Assembly: GCF_032393985.1 (NCBI RefSeq)
Contig: NZ_CP135918.1
Location: forward strand, 1,426,001 to 1,490,000
Length of the DNA: 64,000 nt
Reading direction: 5' to 3'
Origin: Fischerella sp. JS2
GTDB lineage: Bacteria; Cyanobacteriota; Cyanobacteriia; Cyanobacteriales; Nostocaceae
The stretch's first letter is position 1. Each line of letters begins with the position of its first letter. The notes below the pieces were generated by a model. That model did no database searches. It was not told where the DNA came from and saw only the letters and a program-made list of their open reading frames with translations. Below, in pieces: positions 16,499 to 25,993 of the stretch. The position numbers were made by a program, and so were the translations under genes.

Positions 16499-17050
16499 AG
16501 TTTATTAATATTCTTTACTTAACTTTATCTTATTTAAGATATCACAATCAAATATGCCCCCCCCGGGCATATTTATATTGTACTGATGGTAACACAGGGT
16601 TTGCTGCTAAGTTAATTCCCGATTCCCCATCCCCAATTCCTATTTTCAAGACAGCACTCCACCAAATTACTTTTGATAATCTGTGAGATCCCCGACTTTT
16701 TTAACAAGTCGGGGATCTGGTTCTTTGCAGAACTAATGACATAAACTACTAGTTTTCAAGTTTGGCTATCTGTTAATTGCTTGAACTGAGGCGTTACTGT
16801 TAGGTGATTCGCATTTAACAAGCACTAAGTAAATTAACCATTTGACAATCAAGTGGTAGACAAATCTTTTCAAGGGTGTCAAGCCATAGCCTAAACACTT
16901 GGAAAAATCACACCAAAAGTTGAGGTGCTGTAATCAAAGAACACAAGCATAGTTATGAAAATTTTGTAAAATTACGAAGATTTATTATGAGTGGTAAATT
17001 CTTCACAGAAGAAGGCTAATGGGTACTCGGGAACTCTTGGAGGGGATTAA
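16499..17050. other. 552-bp intergenic region with a dispersed hairpin
   Basis: It separates the DUF3120 gene from the uppP unit and contains a C/G run (CCCCCCCCGGG, 16557-16567) and a 33-bp perfect dyad (16686-16718, listed separately). No coding frame with a ribosome-binding site was seen before 17051. Confidence 0.5.
16686..16718. repeat. Dispersed palindromic repeat, AGATCCCCGACTT dyad
   Basis: AGATCCCCGACTT and AAGTCGGGGATCT are perfectly complementary around a 7-nt loop. This is a well-represented hairpin between cyanobacterial genes. It may act as a terminator in either direction. Confidence 0.7.
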
Positions 17051-17173
17051 ATGTATCTATTCCAAAGCCGTCTCCCACAACCTTTACCAATAGCCCTTCT
17101 TCTATTACATCTGCCAGAAGGTATGCCAAACACCTGGAAGTTTCACTCGATTGTAATGACAATGATCGCATAA
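17051..17173 (+). CDS. Possible 40-residue small protein upstream of uppP
   Basis: An ATG at 17051 has an excellent Shine-Dalgarno (GGAGGGG, 5 nt spacing) and opens a 40-codon frame (MYLFQSRLPQPLPIALLLLH...). It ends 7 bp before the uppP ATG. uppP itself has no good ribosome-binding site, so translation of this frame could deliver ribosomes to uppP by coupling. The central 'LPIALLLLHLPEG' is hydrophobic. No family is recognised; it could be a leader peptide, a small membrane protein or chance. Confidence 0.4.
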   Translation: MYLFQSRLPQPLPIALLLLHLPEGMPNTWKFHSIVMTMIA

Positions 17174-17180
17174 AAAACAA

Positions 17181-18140
17181 ATGGTTCTATCAAAACGTCA
17201 ACTATTCGTGCTTTTAACTGCTGCATCGACTTTTATTTCAGTTGCAGCCCAACCGCTAAAAGTTCTTAGCACCCAGCCAATTCCGGGCAATGGAGTGCAA
17301 CAAATGAATATCTTGCAAGCGATTATTTTGGGGTTTGTGCAAGGAGTAACAGAATTTTTGCCTATCAGTAGCACAGCACATTTAAAAGTTGTACCAGTAG
17401 TTCTGGGTTGGGGAGATCCAGGGGTCGCTTTTACAGCCATTATTCAGTTAGGAAGTATTGCAGCTGTATTGTGGTATTTCCGGTCAGATCTGACACGATT
17501 GCTTAAGGGAGGATGGAGTGCTATTGCCCGTAAAGATTACGCTGACTACGACTTGCGTCTTTGTTTAGGAATTGTGTTGGGAACCTTACCCATCGTCTTT
17601 TTTGGATTGTTGATCAAAAAATTTATTCCAGATTTTGATAATTCACCGATACGCAGTTTAGCTGCGATCGCGATCGCTTCTATAATCATGTCACTATTAC
17701 TGGGATTAGCAGAGATACTAGGCAAGCGTCAACGCGACTTTGAACATTTGACCATGAAAGATGGGTTATTGATGGGTTTAGCCCAGTCTTTAGCATTAAT
17801 TCCGGGCGTATCTCGTTCCGGTTCTACTCTCACATCTGGATTATTTATCGGATTGCAACGAGAAACAGCAGCACGTTTTTCGTTTCTGTTGGGAATTCCA
17901 GCCATTACTTTGGCTGGGTTAGTCGAATTAAAAGATGTTTTAGGGCAAGGTGTTGCAGATGTGGGAATAGCTTCTTTAATTGTTGGTGTTATTTCAGCAA
18001 CAATATTTTCCTATTTAGCAATTGCAGGGTTGCTGCGCTTCCTCAAAACCCACAGTAATTGGGTATTTATTTGGTATAGGCTGATATTTGGCATATTAAT
18101 ACTGGCGGCTATTAGGATGGGATTGTTGATAAATAGTTAA
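17181..18140 (+). CDS. uppP: Undecaprenyl-diphosphatase (UppP/BacA)
   Basis: A 319-residue membrane enzyme that recycles undecaprenyl pyrophosphate, the lipid carrier for peptidoglycan and surface polysaccharides. Both family motifs are present: 'QGVTEFLPISSTAHL' (catalytic Glu and Ser) and 'GVSRSGSTLTSGLF' (catalytic Arg), set in about eight membrane spans. The conserved enzyme begins near the ATG at 17304 (MNILQAIILGF). The 41-residue N-terminal extension with 'FVLLTAASTFISVAA' is signal-like and also seen in Nostoc relatives. The start at 17181 is therefore kept, but 17304 is a credible alternative. Confidence 0.93.
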   Translation: MVLSKRQLFVLLTAASTFISVAAQPLKVLSTQPIPGNGVQQMNILQAIILGFVQGVTEFLPISSTAHLKVVPVVLGWGDPGVAFTAIIQLGSIAAVLWYFRSDLTRLLKGGWSAIARKDYADYDLRLCLGIVLGTLPIVFFGLLIKKFIPDFDNSPIRSLAAIAIASIIMSLLLGLAEILGKRQRDFEHLTMKDGLLMGLAQSLALIPGVSRSGSTLTSGLFIGLQRETAARFSFLLGIPAITLAGLVELKDVLGQGVADVGIASLIVGVISATIFSYLAIAGLLRFLKTHSNWVFIWYRLIFGILILAAIRMGLLINS

Positions 18141-18238
18141 AACAAAGGATGAAGTGTCAAGGATGAAGGATGAAAAAATAATACTTCATTCTTTATCCTC
18201 CACACTTGAGCCTTCATACTTCAGCCTTTATATTTAAA

Positions 18239-19564
18239 ATGACTACTATTCGTCCGGCTAGAGTTACCAAAGTATTACCCGATTCGATTGCAGCAGAAAT
18301 TGGTTTTGAAGTTGGGGATGCGATCGTCAGTATTAACGGCACACCTCCCCGTGATTTAATTGATTATCGGTTTTTGTGCGCTGATGAGATTTTAGAACTA
18401 GAAGTCTTAGACGCTACTGGCAAAACTCATCATATTGAAATTGAAAAAGACTACGACGAGGATTTAGGGCTAGAATTTGAAACTGCTTTATTTGATAATT
18501 TAATCCAATGCAATAATCGTTGTCCGTTTTGTTTTATCGACCAACAGCCACCAGGTAAACGCTCAAGTTTATATCTCAAAGATGACGATTATCGCTTAAG
18601 CTTTTTGTATGGTTCTTACCTAACCTTAACTAATTTGAGGGAACGGGAATGGCAACGCATCGAAGCAATGCGGTTGTCTCCGTTATATGTATCAGTTCAC
18701 GCCACAGAACCCGAAGTCAGAATTAGACTCTTAAAAAATCCTCGGGCTGGACAAATTTTGCAGCAACTCAAGTGGTTTCAACAAAGACGGCTGCAAATCC
18801 ATGCTCAGGTAGTCGTATGTCCTGGTATAAATGATGGTCAGCATTTGGAACAAACCCTGAGAGACTTAGCGTCATTTCATACAGGTGAAGTGCCAACTGT
18901 TGCTTCTGTAGCAGTAGTACCAGTGGGATTAACCAAGTTTCGTCCCCAAGCAGACGAACTCACACCAGTTACTAGAGAAAAAGCCCAAGAGGTAATTCAA
19001 CAAGTGCGATCGCTTCAGCAGCAATTTCGGCAAAAGTTTGATTATACATTTGCTTGGTTAGCTGATGAGTGGTTTTTAATTGCCAAAGAGGAATTACCAT
19101 GCGAATCTGAATACGAAGACTATCCCCAAATCGATAATGGTGTTGGCTCGATTCGCTTATTTATCAAGCAGTTTATGCAAGTTGCAGATGAATTACTACC
19201 AGCAAAAATACCAGGACAAAAAAGATTTACCTGGGTAGTGGGTAACGCTGTAGAACAAGCATTTCAACCAATTCTCGAACAGTTGAATTCGGTAGAAGGT
19301 TTACAAGTAAATATGCAGGCTCTCAAGAGCGATTATTGGGGACAAAATATATCCGTGACAGGGTTGCTAACCGGTCATGATTTACTGTTAAATTTACAAG
19401 GGCAAGATTTAGGAGATGGAATTTTGCTGCCAACTGTCATGCTAAAACATGGCGAGTTGGTATTTTTAGATGATATAAATGTAAATGATTTAGCCCGGCA
19501 ATTGGATACCAACATCTTCCCAGTGGCGGGGATAGAAGAACTAATAGAAACTTGTATTAAATAG
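18239..19564 (+). CDS. TIGR03279-type radical SAM/DUF512 protein with PDZ domain
   Basis: 441 residues from the ATG at 18239 (MTTIRPARV). An N-terminal PDZ-like segment ('VLPDSIAAEIGFEVGDAIVS') is followed by a cysteine cluster 'CNNRCPFCFIDQQPPG' of the radical-SAM-like type and a C-terminal DUF512 region. The combination defines a conserved cyanobacterial/clostridial family (TIGR03279, FeS-containing). Its substrate is unknown; in cyanobacteria it is nearly universal. An upstream in-frame TTG (18206) lies inside a repeat-rich region and is less likely. It follows uppP by about 100 bp. Confidence 0.85.
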   Translation: MTTIRPARVTKVLPDSIAAEIGFEVGDAIVSINGTPPRDLIDYRFLCADEILELEVLDATGKTHHIEIEKDYDEDLGLEFETALFDNLIQCNNRCPFCFIDQQPPGKRSSLYLKDDDYRLSFLYGSYLTLTNLREREWQRIEAMRLSPLYVSVHATEPEVRIRLLKNPRAGQILQQLKWFQQRRLQIHAQVVVCPGINDGQHLEQTLRDLASFHTGEVPTVASVAVVPVGLTKFRPQADELTPVTREKAQEVIQQVRSLQQQFRQKFDYTFAWLADEWFLIAKEELPCESEYEDYPQIDNGVGSIRLFIKQFMQVADELLPAKIPGQKRFTWVVGNAVEQAFQPILEQLNSVEGLQVNMQALKSDYWGQNISVTGLLTGHDLLLNLQGQDLGDGILLPTVMLKHGELVFLDDINVNDLARQLDTNIFPVAGIEELIETCIK

Positions 19565-19636
19565 TTGGTTGTTAGTAGTTAGTGGTTATTAGTGAATCAC
19601 AAATGACCATTGACCAATGACTAATTTAAGTGAGGA

Positions 19637-22354
19637 GTGGATAGTGAAGTGCTAAAGAAAAAACTAGCAAAAGATAAATTTAAGAATATCAAAAAAACTG
19701 GATTATTTATTTTTAAAATAAAATTTACACTTTACAATCTACTCGCTATTACACCAGCAATCGCTACGACTGCTGAAGAACCTATAATCAGTGTTGTCTA
19801 TACTCAAGAAAATGCTAGTCAGTGGGCAGGAATAGAAAATCGCTTACAAGCAATAGGTATAAAGTACTGTGTAATTTCTTTAGATAACGTCAAGAGTACA
19901 GCAGATTGGGGCGATCGCCCGGTGTTATTTTTGCCGAATGTAGAGAGTGTATCACCAACACAAGCGATCGCTTTGGAAGAATGGATGAGAAATGGTGGAC
20001 GCTTGATTGCTAGCGGCCCAGTGGGGAGTTCATCAGCACCAGGAGTCCGTCAACTGCTGCAATCCCTCTTAGGTGGATATTGGGGATTCAGCTTAGATTC
20101 TCCGCAAAAACTACAACCTTCATCAGAAATAACACGGAATTTGAACAGTCCAGATGAACTGCTGGGTACAGTTCGTGGTGGTGTGATGATTCCCAATACT
20201 ATAGCATCGCAAACAGCTGCTGTCTGGGATGCCAAAGATACACCGCCCGCAGTATTAACTACAGAACGCTCCACTTTGTTAGGTTGGCGTTGGGGAGTAG
20301 ATGCTGCTTCTGGTGTAAAAACAGATGCAGCTTGGTTAAAAGCTGCACTTAAGCGGCATCTGCGAAAGTTTTCTATTTATAATAATAGAGTGCCAGGCGG
20401 TTCACAAATCTGCTCTACCTCCGTCGTCGCCACCACTCCCCCCACTCCTCAAACTCCCCCCGCTCCCCCCACTCCTCCTCCTCAAATTACAGCCACTGCT
20501 CCCCAACCGCGACCTCTACCTAATATTACGTTTCCACGTTCAGATGAAGCTATCGATCAACTGGAACAGAGGGTGCGTTTAGATGTAGAACCTAAATCCA
20601 ATACACCTATTAGTCGTAGTGAAGCGATCGCTCTCCAGCAACAGTTAGAAAGTCTCATTGGACGAGTTGAAAGCGCCCACTTAGCAGCTACGGTACACAA
20701 TCGTAATTCCCAAGTTGCCAAAGCACAGCAAGCGCAATTCGCCTCAATTAAATCTGGCGCACCAGTCCAGAATATTGAGCAAGTGCTGACACAAGCAAGG
20801 GAAGTGGCTAAAAATTTGCCTCGGCTCATCGCCCAAAAACAGTATGCTCAAGCGCGATCAAATTGGGTAATGGCCAAGAATTCCTTATGGCAGCAGTTTC
20901 CTGTTAATCAGAAATTGGCTCAACCAGAAATCCGCGCAATTTGGCTGGATCGGGGTACAATTGTCCGCGCTGGCAGCGAAAAGGGATTAGCTGCAATTTT
21001 TGATCGCTTGGCTCAAGCAGGATTCAACACAGTATTTTTTGAAACAGTTAACTCTAGTTATACAATTTACCCCAGTCAAGTTGCACCCCAGCAAAATCCT
21101 CTTACTCGTGGTTGGGACCCTCTAGCAAGTGCCGTGAAATTAGCCCACCAACGCGATATAGAATTACACGCTTGGGTCTGGACTTTTGCGGCTGGTAATC
21201 AACGTCACAATCAAATACTCAAACTTGATTCCAATTATCCGGGGCCAGTGCTTGCTGCTCATCCAGATTGGGCAGGCTATGATAACCGTGGTCAAATGAT
21301 TCCCCCAGGTCAAGGCAAACCTTTCTTTGACCCAGCTAATCCCGAGGTACGGCAATACTTACTGCGACTGTATGAGGAAATAGTTACCCGCTATCAAGTA
21401 GATGGTCTCCAGCTGGACTATATTCGCTATCCCTTCCAAGATCCAAGTGCAGGAAGGACTTACGGCTATGGCAAAGCCGCAAGAGCTAAGTTTCAGCAGC
21501 TAACTGGTGTAGATCCGGTCAATATTTCCCCGAATCAAAGGGAATTATGGCAGAAGTGGACACAATTTCGTACCCAGCAAATCAATAGCTTCGTTGCCCA
21601 AGTATCTGAACATCTACGAGCGAAACGACCTAACTTGCTTTTCTCGGTAGCGGTATTTCCCTTACCAGAACAAGAACGTATTCAGAAAATTCAACAGCAT
21701 TGGGAAGTTTGGGCCAGGCAGGGTGATATTGATGTAGTTATTCCCATGACCTATGCTCAAGATACTCTCCGGTTTGAGCGATTGGCACAACCTTGGATTG
21801 CTTCTGCAAAATTAGGCTCTACCTTACTAATACCAGGAATTCGTTTGCTTTCTCTACCAACTATTGGAGCGTTTGACCAAATCCAATTAGTCAGGGATTT
21901 GCCAATTAGTGGATATGCTCTGTTTGCGGCGGAAAATTATAACAACGAATTGCACACTGTTTTCAGTCGCACCCAAGGCAGAGAACAAGGTAGGCAAAAA
22001 GAACCTATTCCTTCACGTCAGCCTTTTGCTGCTGCTGCTAGTCGTTATCATGCTTTGCTACGCGAGTGGAAGTTTGTTTCCCAAAACGATGAACTAAAAT
22101 TATCAGCGATCGCAGTTGCGGACTTTAATACTCAAGCAGAAGTTTTACAAAATGCTTTAAATCAGCTGGCTGCTGAGCCAAATGCTAGTAAATTGGTGGC
22201 TGCGAAAGCCAGTCTGGTTCGCTTTCAGTTCCAATTTCGGGTATGGATGCGATCGCAATCTGTGGCTAATCCCTATCAAGTCAAAGCTTGGGAAAATCGT
22301 TTGGTTGCGATCGAAAGACTGTTACGTTACGGAGAAAGAACTGCGGGAATTTAA
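19637..22354 (+). CDS. Glycoside hydrolase family 10-like (GHL10/DUF187) protein
   Basis: A 905-residue, probably exported protein. Residues 15-40 are basic then hydrophobic (signal-like). Residues 45-255 form an N-terminal domain ('VVYTQENASQWAGIENRLQ', 'GGRLIASGPVGSS'), followed by a Pro-rich linker (about 265-295). The GHL10 barrel occupies about 425-770: 'EIRAIWLDRGTIVRAGSEKG', 'DIELHAWVWTFAAGN', 'VDGLQLDYIRYPF', 'DVVIPMTYAQD'. The Asp-Tyr-Ile-Arg-Tyr-Pro motif is typical. Such enzymes act on cell-wall or surface glycans; substrate not known. Start GTG at 19637 after GAGG; the N-terminus could begin a few codons later. Confidence 0.82.
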   Translation: MDSEVLKKKLAKDKFKNIKKTGLFIFKIKFTLYNLLAITPAIATTAEEPIISVVYTQENASQWAGIENRLQAIGIKYCVISLDNVKSTADWGDRPVLFLPNVESVSPTQAIALEEWMRNGGRLIASGPVGSSSAPGVRQLLQSLLGGYWGFSLDSPQKLQPSSEITRNLNSPDELLGTVRGGVMIPNTIASQTAAVWDAKDTPPAVLTTERSTLLGWRWGVDAASGVKTDAAWLKAALKRHLRKFSIYNNRVPGGSQICSTSVVATTPPTPQTPPAPPTPPPQITATAPQPRPLPNITFPRSDEAIDQLEQRVRLDVEPKSNTPISRSEAIALQQQLESLIGRVESAHLAATVHNRNSQVAKAQQAQFASIKSGAPVQNIEQVLTQAREVAKNLPRLIAQKQYAQARSNWVMAKNSLWQQFPVNQKLAQPEIRAIWLDRGTIVRAGSEKGLAAIFDRLAQAGFNTVFFETVNSSYTIYPSQVAPQQNPLTRGWDPLASAVKLAHQRDIELHAWVWTFAAGNQRHNQILKLDSNYPGPVLAAHPDWAGYDNRGQMIPPGQGKPFFDPANPEVRQYLLRLYEEIVTRYQVDGLQLDYIRYPFQDPSAGRTYGYGKAARAKFQQLTGVDPVNISPNQRELWQKWTQFRTQQINSFVAQVSEHLRAKRPNLLFSVAVFPLPEQERIQKIQQHWEVWARQGDIDVVIPMTYAQDTLRFERLAQPWIASAKLGSTLLIPGIRLLSLPTIGAFDQIQLVRDLPISGYALFAAENYNNELHTVFSRTQGREQGRQKEPIPSRQPFAAAASRYHALLREWKFVSQNDELKLSAIAVADFNTQAEVLQNALNQLAAEPNASKLVAAKASLVRFQFQFRVWMRSQSVANPYQVKAWENRLVAIERLLRYGERTAGI

Positions 22355-22403
22355 GATTTGAGGTTAAACGCAGTCCCGATGAAACAAGTTTCACGAGCCT
22401 TGC

Positions 22404-22468
22404 AACCTCACCCCGTCAACAGAGGACACCCCTCTCCTTGCTAAGGAGAGGGGAAAAGGGTGAGGTTA
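22404..22468. repeat. Dispersed nested hairpin repeat (AACCTCACCC...GGGTGAGGTT)
   Basis: Outer arms AACCTCACCC (22404-22413) and GGGTGAGGTT (22458-22467) enclose inner arms CCCCTCTCCTT and AAGGAGAGGGG (22429-22453). This two-level hairpin is a widespread intergenic repeat in Nostocales. The rest of the 440-bp gap up to 22794 is AT-rich with AACTGATAACT-type repeats and shows no gene. Confidence 0.75.
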
Positions 22469-22794
22469 CTCTGCTTTGTTGCAACTGGTGCAAAGTTTTT
22501 GTTTTTAGTGATTTTACTGTTGCTATTAGTCATTTTATTAACAATAAATAAAATAGTTCTAAATTTAGAATGTAGATTTTTTGCAAGGAAATGTTACGAA
22601 TTTAGCCCAAAAAATACTAGAAACTAGTTAAATTACTGAACAGCATAGACGCGCAATTGATTTGCCGCAGAAGGCTACAGTTATTAAGGGCATAGTGGAG
22701 ATTTATACCCAGTAATGAAACTGATAACTGATAACTATTAACTGTTAAATATGCTACTGCTATTCAATTTTTATTGCTCAAGGCCATTGCAATT

Positions 22795-25700
22795 ATGCAC
22801 GCCTTAACTCAGTTGGTGTCTCTGCCGTCAATAGATACCGTAATTGATTTTTCGCCTCTAACTGTAACACCAGACACATCTTTACTAGAGGCTGTGGCAC
22901 TAATGCATCAGCAGCAAGCGAGTTATGTCTTAGTGGTAGAGAATTTGTTCACAGGTAAAATGCGGGTGTTGGGATCGTTTACAGATCAAGATGTAATGAG
23001 ATTACTCTGTGATAAATTTGACTTCCAAGCTACCACAATTTCGCAAGTAATGACTATTACCGCAATCTCACTTAGGTATAGTCAGATAGAAGTAAATAAT
23101 ATTACTGTTTTATTGACATTGTTACAGCAGTATCAATTGCCTTTACTACCAATAGTTGATAAAGAAAACCAACTAGTTGGAATAGTTACATTCAAAACTA
23201 TTTATCAGGCACTACAAATTCCCCCCAGTTCTCCCTGTCAGCTAATAGACACCATCGAACAATTACGTTTATTCGAGTCAGCCGTTGTAAATGCTAACGA
23301 TGCCATTATCATCACCACAGCTGATGCACTTGATGAACCTCTTGGGCCACGAATAGTGTATGTAAATGAAGCCTTTACCCGGATAAGCGGTTGGTCAAGT
23401 GCTGAAGTTATAGGTAAAACACCACGAATTTTACAAGGGGAATTAAGCGATCGCACCCAATTAAATCATATTCGCATTGCCCTACAAAATGGCTTACCAG
23501 TTAGAGCAGAAATAATTAATTACCACAAAAATGGCTCTACATATTGGGTTGAAATTAACATTGTTCCCATAGCAGATGCACAGGGCAAAATTACTCACTT
23601 TGTTTCTGTACAAAGGGATATAACTGAACAAAAGCAAGAAAATATAGAACTAGAAACAAGAGTAGAGGAACGAACAAAAGCTTTACAAAAAAGTGAAGAA
23701 CGCTTTCGCTTCTTAGCGGAATCTATTCCCCAACAAGTATGGATTGCTCAGCCAGATGGCAATGTAGAGTACATCAATCAACGCATACAAAATTACTTGT
23801 GCTGTACACAAGAAGAAATTTTGGGCTGGAAGTGGCAAAATTGGGTGCATCCTGAAGATTTATCTAAATGTTTGGATGCTTGGCAAAAATCTATAGTTAC
23901 AGGTGAACCATTAGAATTAGAATTTCGCTGGTATAGAGTAACTGACAGAACATATCGCTGGCACTTAGTACGTGCTGTACCACAACGTGATCAGGATGGG
24001 AAAATAGTAAATTGGTTCGGCACAAATACAGATATTCATGACCTCAAAGTGGCAGAGGCTGCATTGCGGCAGACTCAAGCACAGCTACAGGCTATTTTAG
24101 ATAATTCTCCAGCGATTATTTATGTTGTCGACACTCAAAACAGATTTTTACTTATTAATAGCGAGTATGAAAAGGTGTTTAAATTTTCCAAACACCAGGT
24201 TAAAGGCAAAAGTATATACAAATTTTTCCCGCACCACATAGCTGATGAGTTTGCGAGGAATAATCGCAATGTTCTTATTACTGGTAAGCCAACAGAAGCA
24301 GAAGAAATTGTTCCCCAAGATGATGGGTTACATACCTATCTTTGTGTCAAGTTTCCTTTAAAAGATGCCAATGGTTTTCCCCGTGCCATTTGTGGCATTT
24401 CCACAGATATTACTGATCGCAAACGAACAGAAGCAAACCTGCGTTTGCGCGATCGCGCGATCGCTGCTAGTAGTAACGGCATTGTAATTTGTGATGCGAG
24501 GCTGCCAAACTTACCAATAATCTATGCTAATCCTGCCTTTAAGTACATTACTGGTTACTCTCCAGAGGAAGTCATCGGTCGCAGTTGTCGTTTTCTGCAA
24601 GGAAACGATACCAATCAACCAGAAATACAAGAATTAAGAAACGCTATCCAGCAAGCAAAAAATTGCACCGTTGTTTTACGTAATTATCGTCAAGATGGTA
24701 GTTTATTTTGGAATGAATTAAGTATTTCTCCGGTGTTTGATACTGATGGCAATTGCACTCATTATGTTGGCATTCAAAACGATATTACCGAGCGCAAGCA
24801 GTCAGAAATAGCATTAATGGTATCTCAACAGCGCCAGCAATATTTACTGTCCGCAACTCCAGCCATTATTTATACCTGTAAACCTTATGGAGATTATGAC
24901 ATTACCTTCATGAGTGAGAATGTTACCGCCATGCTGGCTTATAAAGCGGAAGAATTTACAGAAAATTCTAAGTTTTGGAGCGATCGCATCCATCCAGAAG
25001 ACAAATCCCATGTTTTTACGGAAATGATAAACCTATTCCAGCAGGGAGAATATATTTGTGAGTACCGTTTTTTACACAACAATGGTAATTACATTTGGGT
25101 ATACGATCAATCCAAGCTTGTACGGGATGATACTGGTAAACCCCTAGAAATTGTCGGTTATTGGACAGATATTAACAAACGCAAGCAATTAGAAGAGGAA
25201 CTAAGAACAGCATTGGAAAAAGAAAAAGAACTTAACGAACTAAAATCTCGTTTTGTCACTGTCATCTCTCATGAATTTCGTACACCGTTGAGTACCATCC
25301 TTTCTTCTTCAGAGTTAGTAGAACACTATCATCACAAATGGACAGAAGAAAAATTACTCTCCCATATACATCGCATTCAAAACAGCGTTAAACATATGAC
25401 TGACATGTTAAATGATGTGTTGGTAATTGGTAAGGCAGAAGTGGGAAGAATAGATTTTAAACCGACATTACTAGATTTGGTTGAGTACTGCCGTGACTTA
25501 CTCCAAGAATTGCAACAGGATGTTAATACAGAACATGCGATCGCCTTTGACTGTGAATACGAATCTATATCCTGCCACATGGATCAAAAATTGTTGGGAC
25601 ACATTCTCAGAAATTTACTCACGAATGCAATTAAATATTCCTCCAACAACAGTATCATCACATTTACTCTCACCTATCAAGCAGGTCAAGTTGTTGTATT

Positions 25701-25920
25701 TGAAATAAAAGACAAAGGAATTGGTATTCCCCAAGAAGATTTACCGCGTTTGTTTGAATCTTTCCATCGTGCTGCAAATGTTGGCAATATCCCTGGTACT
25801 GGTTTAGGACTAACAATTGTCAAAAAATGTATAGATTTACAGCACGGTGAAATATTTGTGAACAGTGAAGTGGGAGTAGGAACAACATTTACTGTCATCT
25901 TGCCATTAAAAAATCTTTAG
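22795..25920 (+). CDS. CBS-multiPAS sensor histidine kinase with a LOV-type PAS
   Basis: 1041 residues from the ATG at 22795. Order: two CBS motifs (about 10-145); PAS1 (160-280, 'GKTPRILQGELSDR'); a short coiled segment; PAS2 (300-425); PAS3 (430-550); PAS4 (555-680); PAS5 (690-810); HisKA with 'VISHEFRTPLSTI' (His826); HATPase with 'LTNAIKYSS', 'DKGIGIPQEDL' and 'GTGLGLTIVKK'. PAS4 has 'GRSCRFLQGND' (Cys598) and 'NYRQDGSLFWNEL', which match the flavin-adduct cysteine and FMN-contacting Asn positions of LOV blue-light domains. It is soluble, without membrane helices. The REC-EAL gene follows after 73 bp and is the probable partner. CBS motifs often sense adenosine nucleotides, so light and energy input may be combined. 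Confidence 0.9.
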   Translation: MHALTQLVSLPSIDTVIDFSPLTVTPDTSLLEAVALMHQQQASYVLVVENLFTGKMRVLGSFTDQDVMRLLCDKFDFQATTISQVMTITAISLRYSQIEVNNITVLLTLLQQYQLPLLPIVDKENQLVGIVTFKTIYQALQIPPSSPCQLIDTIEQLRLFESAVVNANDAIIITTADALDEPLGPRIVYVNEAFTRISGWSSAEVIGKTPRILQGELSDRTQLNHIRIALQNGLPVRAEIINYHKNGSTYWVEINIVPIADAQGKITHFVSVQRDITEQKQENIELETRVEERTKALQKSEERFRFLAESIPQQVWIAQPDGNVEYINQRIQNYLCCTQEEILGWKWQNWVHPEDLSKCLDAWQKSIVTGEPLELEFRWYRVTDRTYRWHLVRAVPQRDQDGKIVNWFGTNTDIHDLKVAEAALRQTQAQLQAILDNSPAIIYVVDTQNRFLLINSEYEKVFKFSKHQVKGKSIYKFFPHHIADEFARNNRNVLITGKPTEAEEIVPQDDGLHTYLCVKFPLKDANGFPRAICGISTDITDRKRTEANLRLRDRAIAASSNGIVICDARLPNLPIIYANPAFKYITGYSPEEVIGRSCRFLQGNDTNQPEIQELRNAIQQAKNCTVVLRNYRQDGSLFWNELSISPVFDTDGNCTHYVGIQNDITERKQSEIALMVSQQRQQYLLSATPAIIYTCKPYGDYDITFMSENVTAMLAYKAEEFTENSKFWSDRIHPEDKSHVFTEMINLFQQGEYICEYRFLHNNGNYIWVYDQSKLVRDDTGKPLEIVGYWTDINKRKQLEEELRTALEKEKELNELKSRFVTVISHEFRTPLSTILSSSELVEHYHHKWTEEKLLSHIHRIQNSVKHMTDMLNDVLVIGKAEVGRIDFKPTLLDLVEYCRDLLQELQQDVNTEHAIAFDCEYESISCHMDQKLLGHILRNLLTNAIKYSSNNSIITFTLTYQAGQVVVFEIKDKGIGIPQEDLPRLFESFHRAANVGNIPGTGLGLTIVKKCIDLQHGEIFVNSEVGVGTTFTVILPLKNL

Positions 25921-25993
25921 TTGTTTATTGATAGTCGTGATCGGAAATAAAAATACTAACTACTAACTACTAACCATCAATAAATAGGAAAAT

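Noticed and set aside
22404-22468. Tandem and palindromic repeats considered as a CRISPR array
   Set aside because: The repeats in this window are hairpins, heptamers or a contiguous 21-bp array with no unique spacers of constant length, so no CRISPR is supported.
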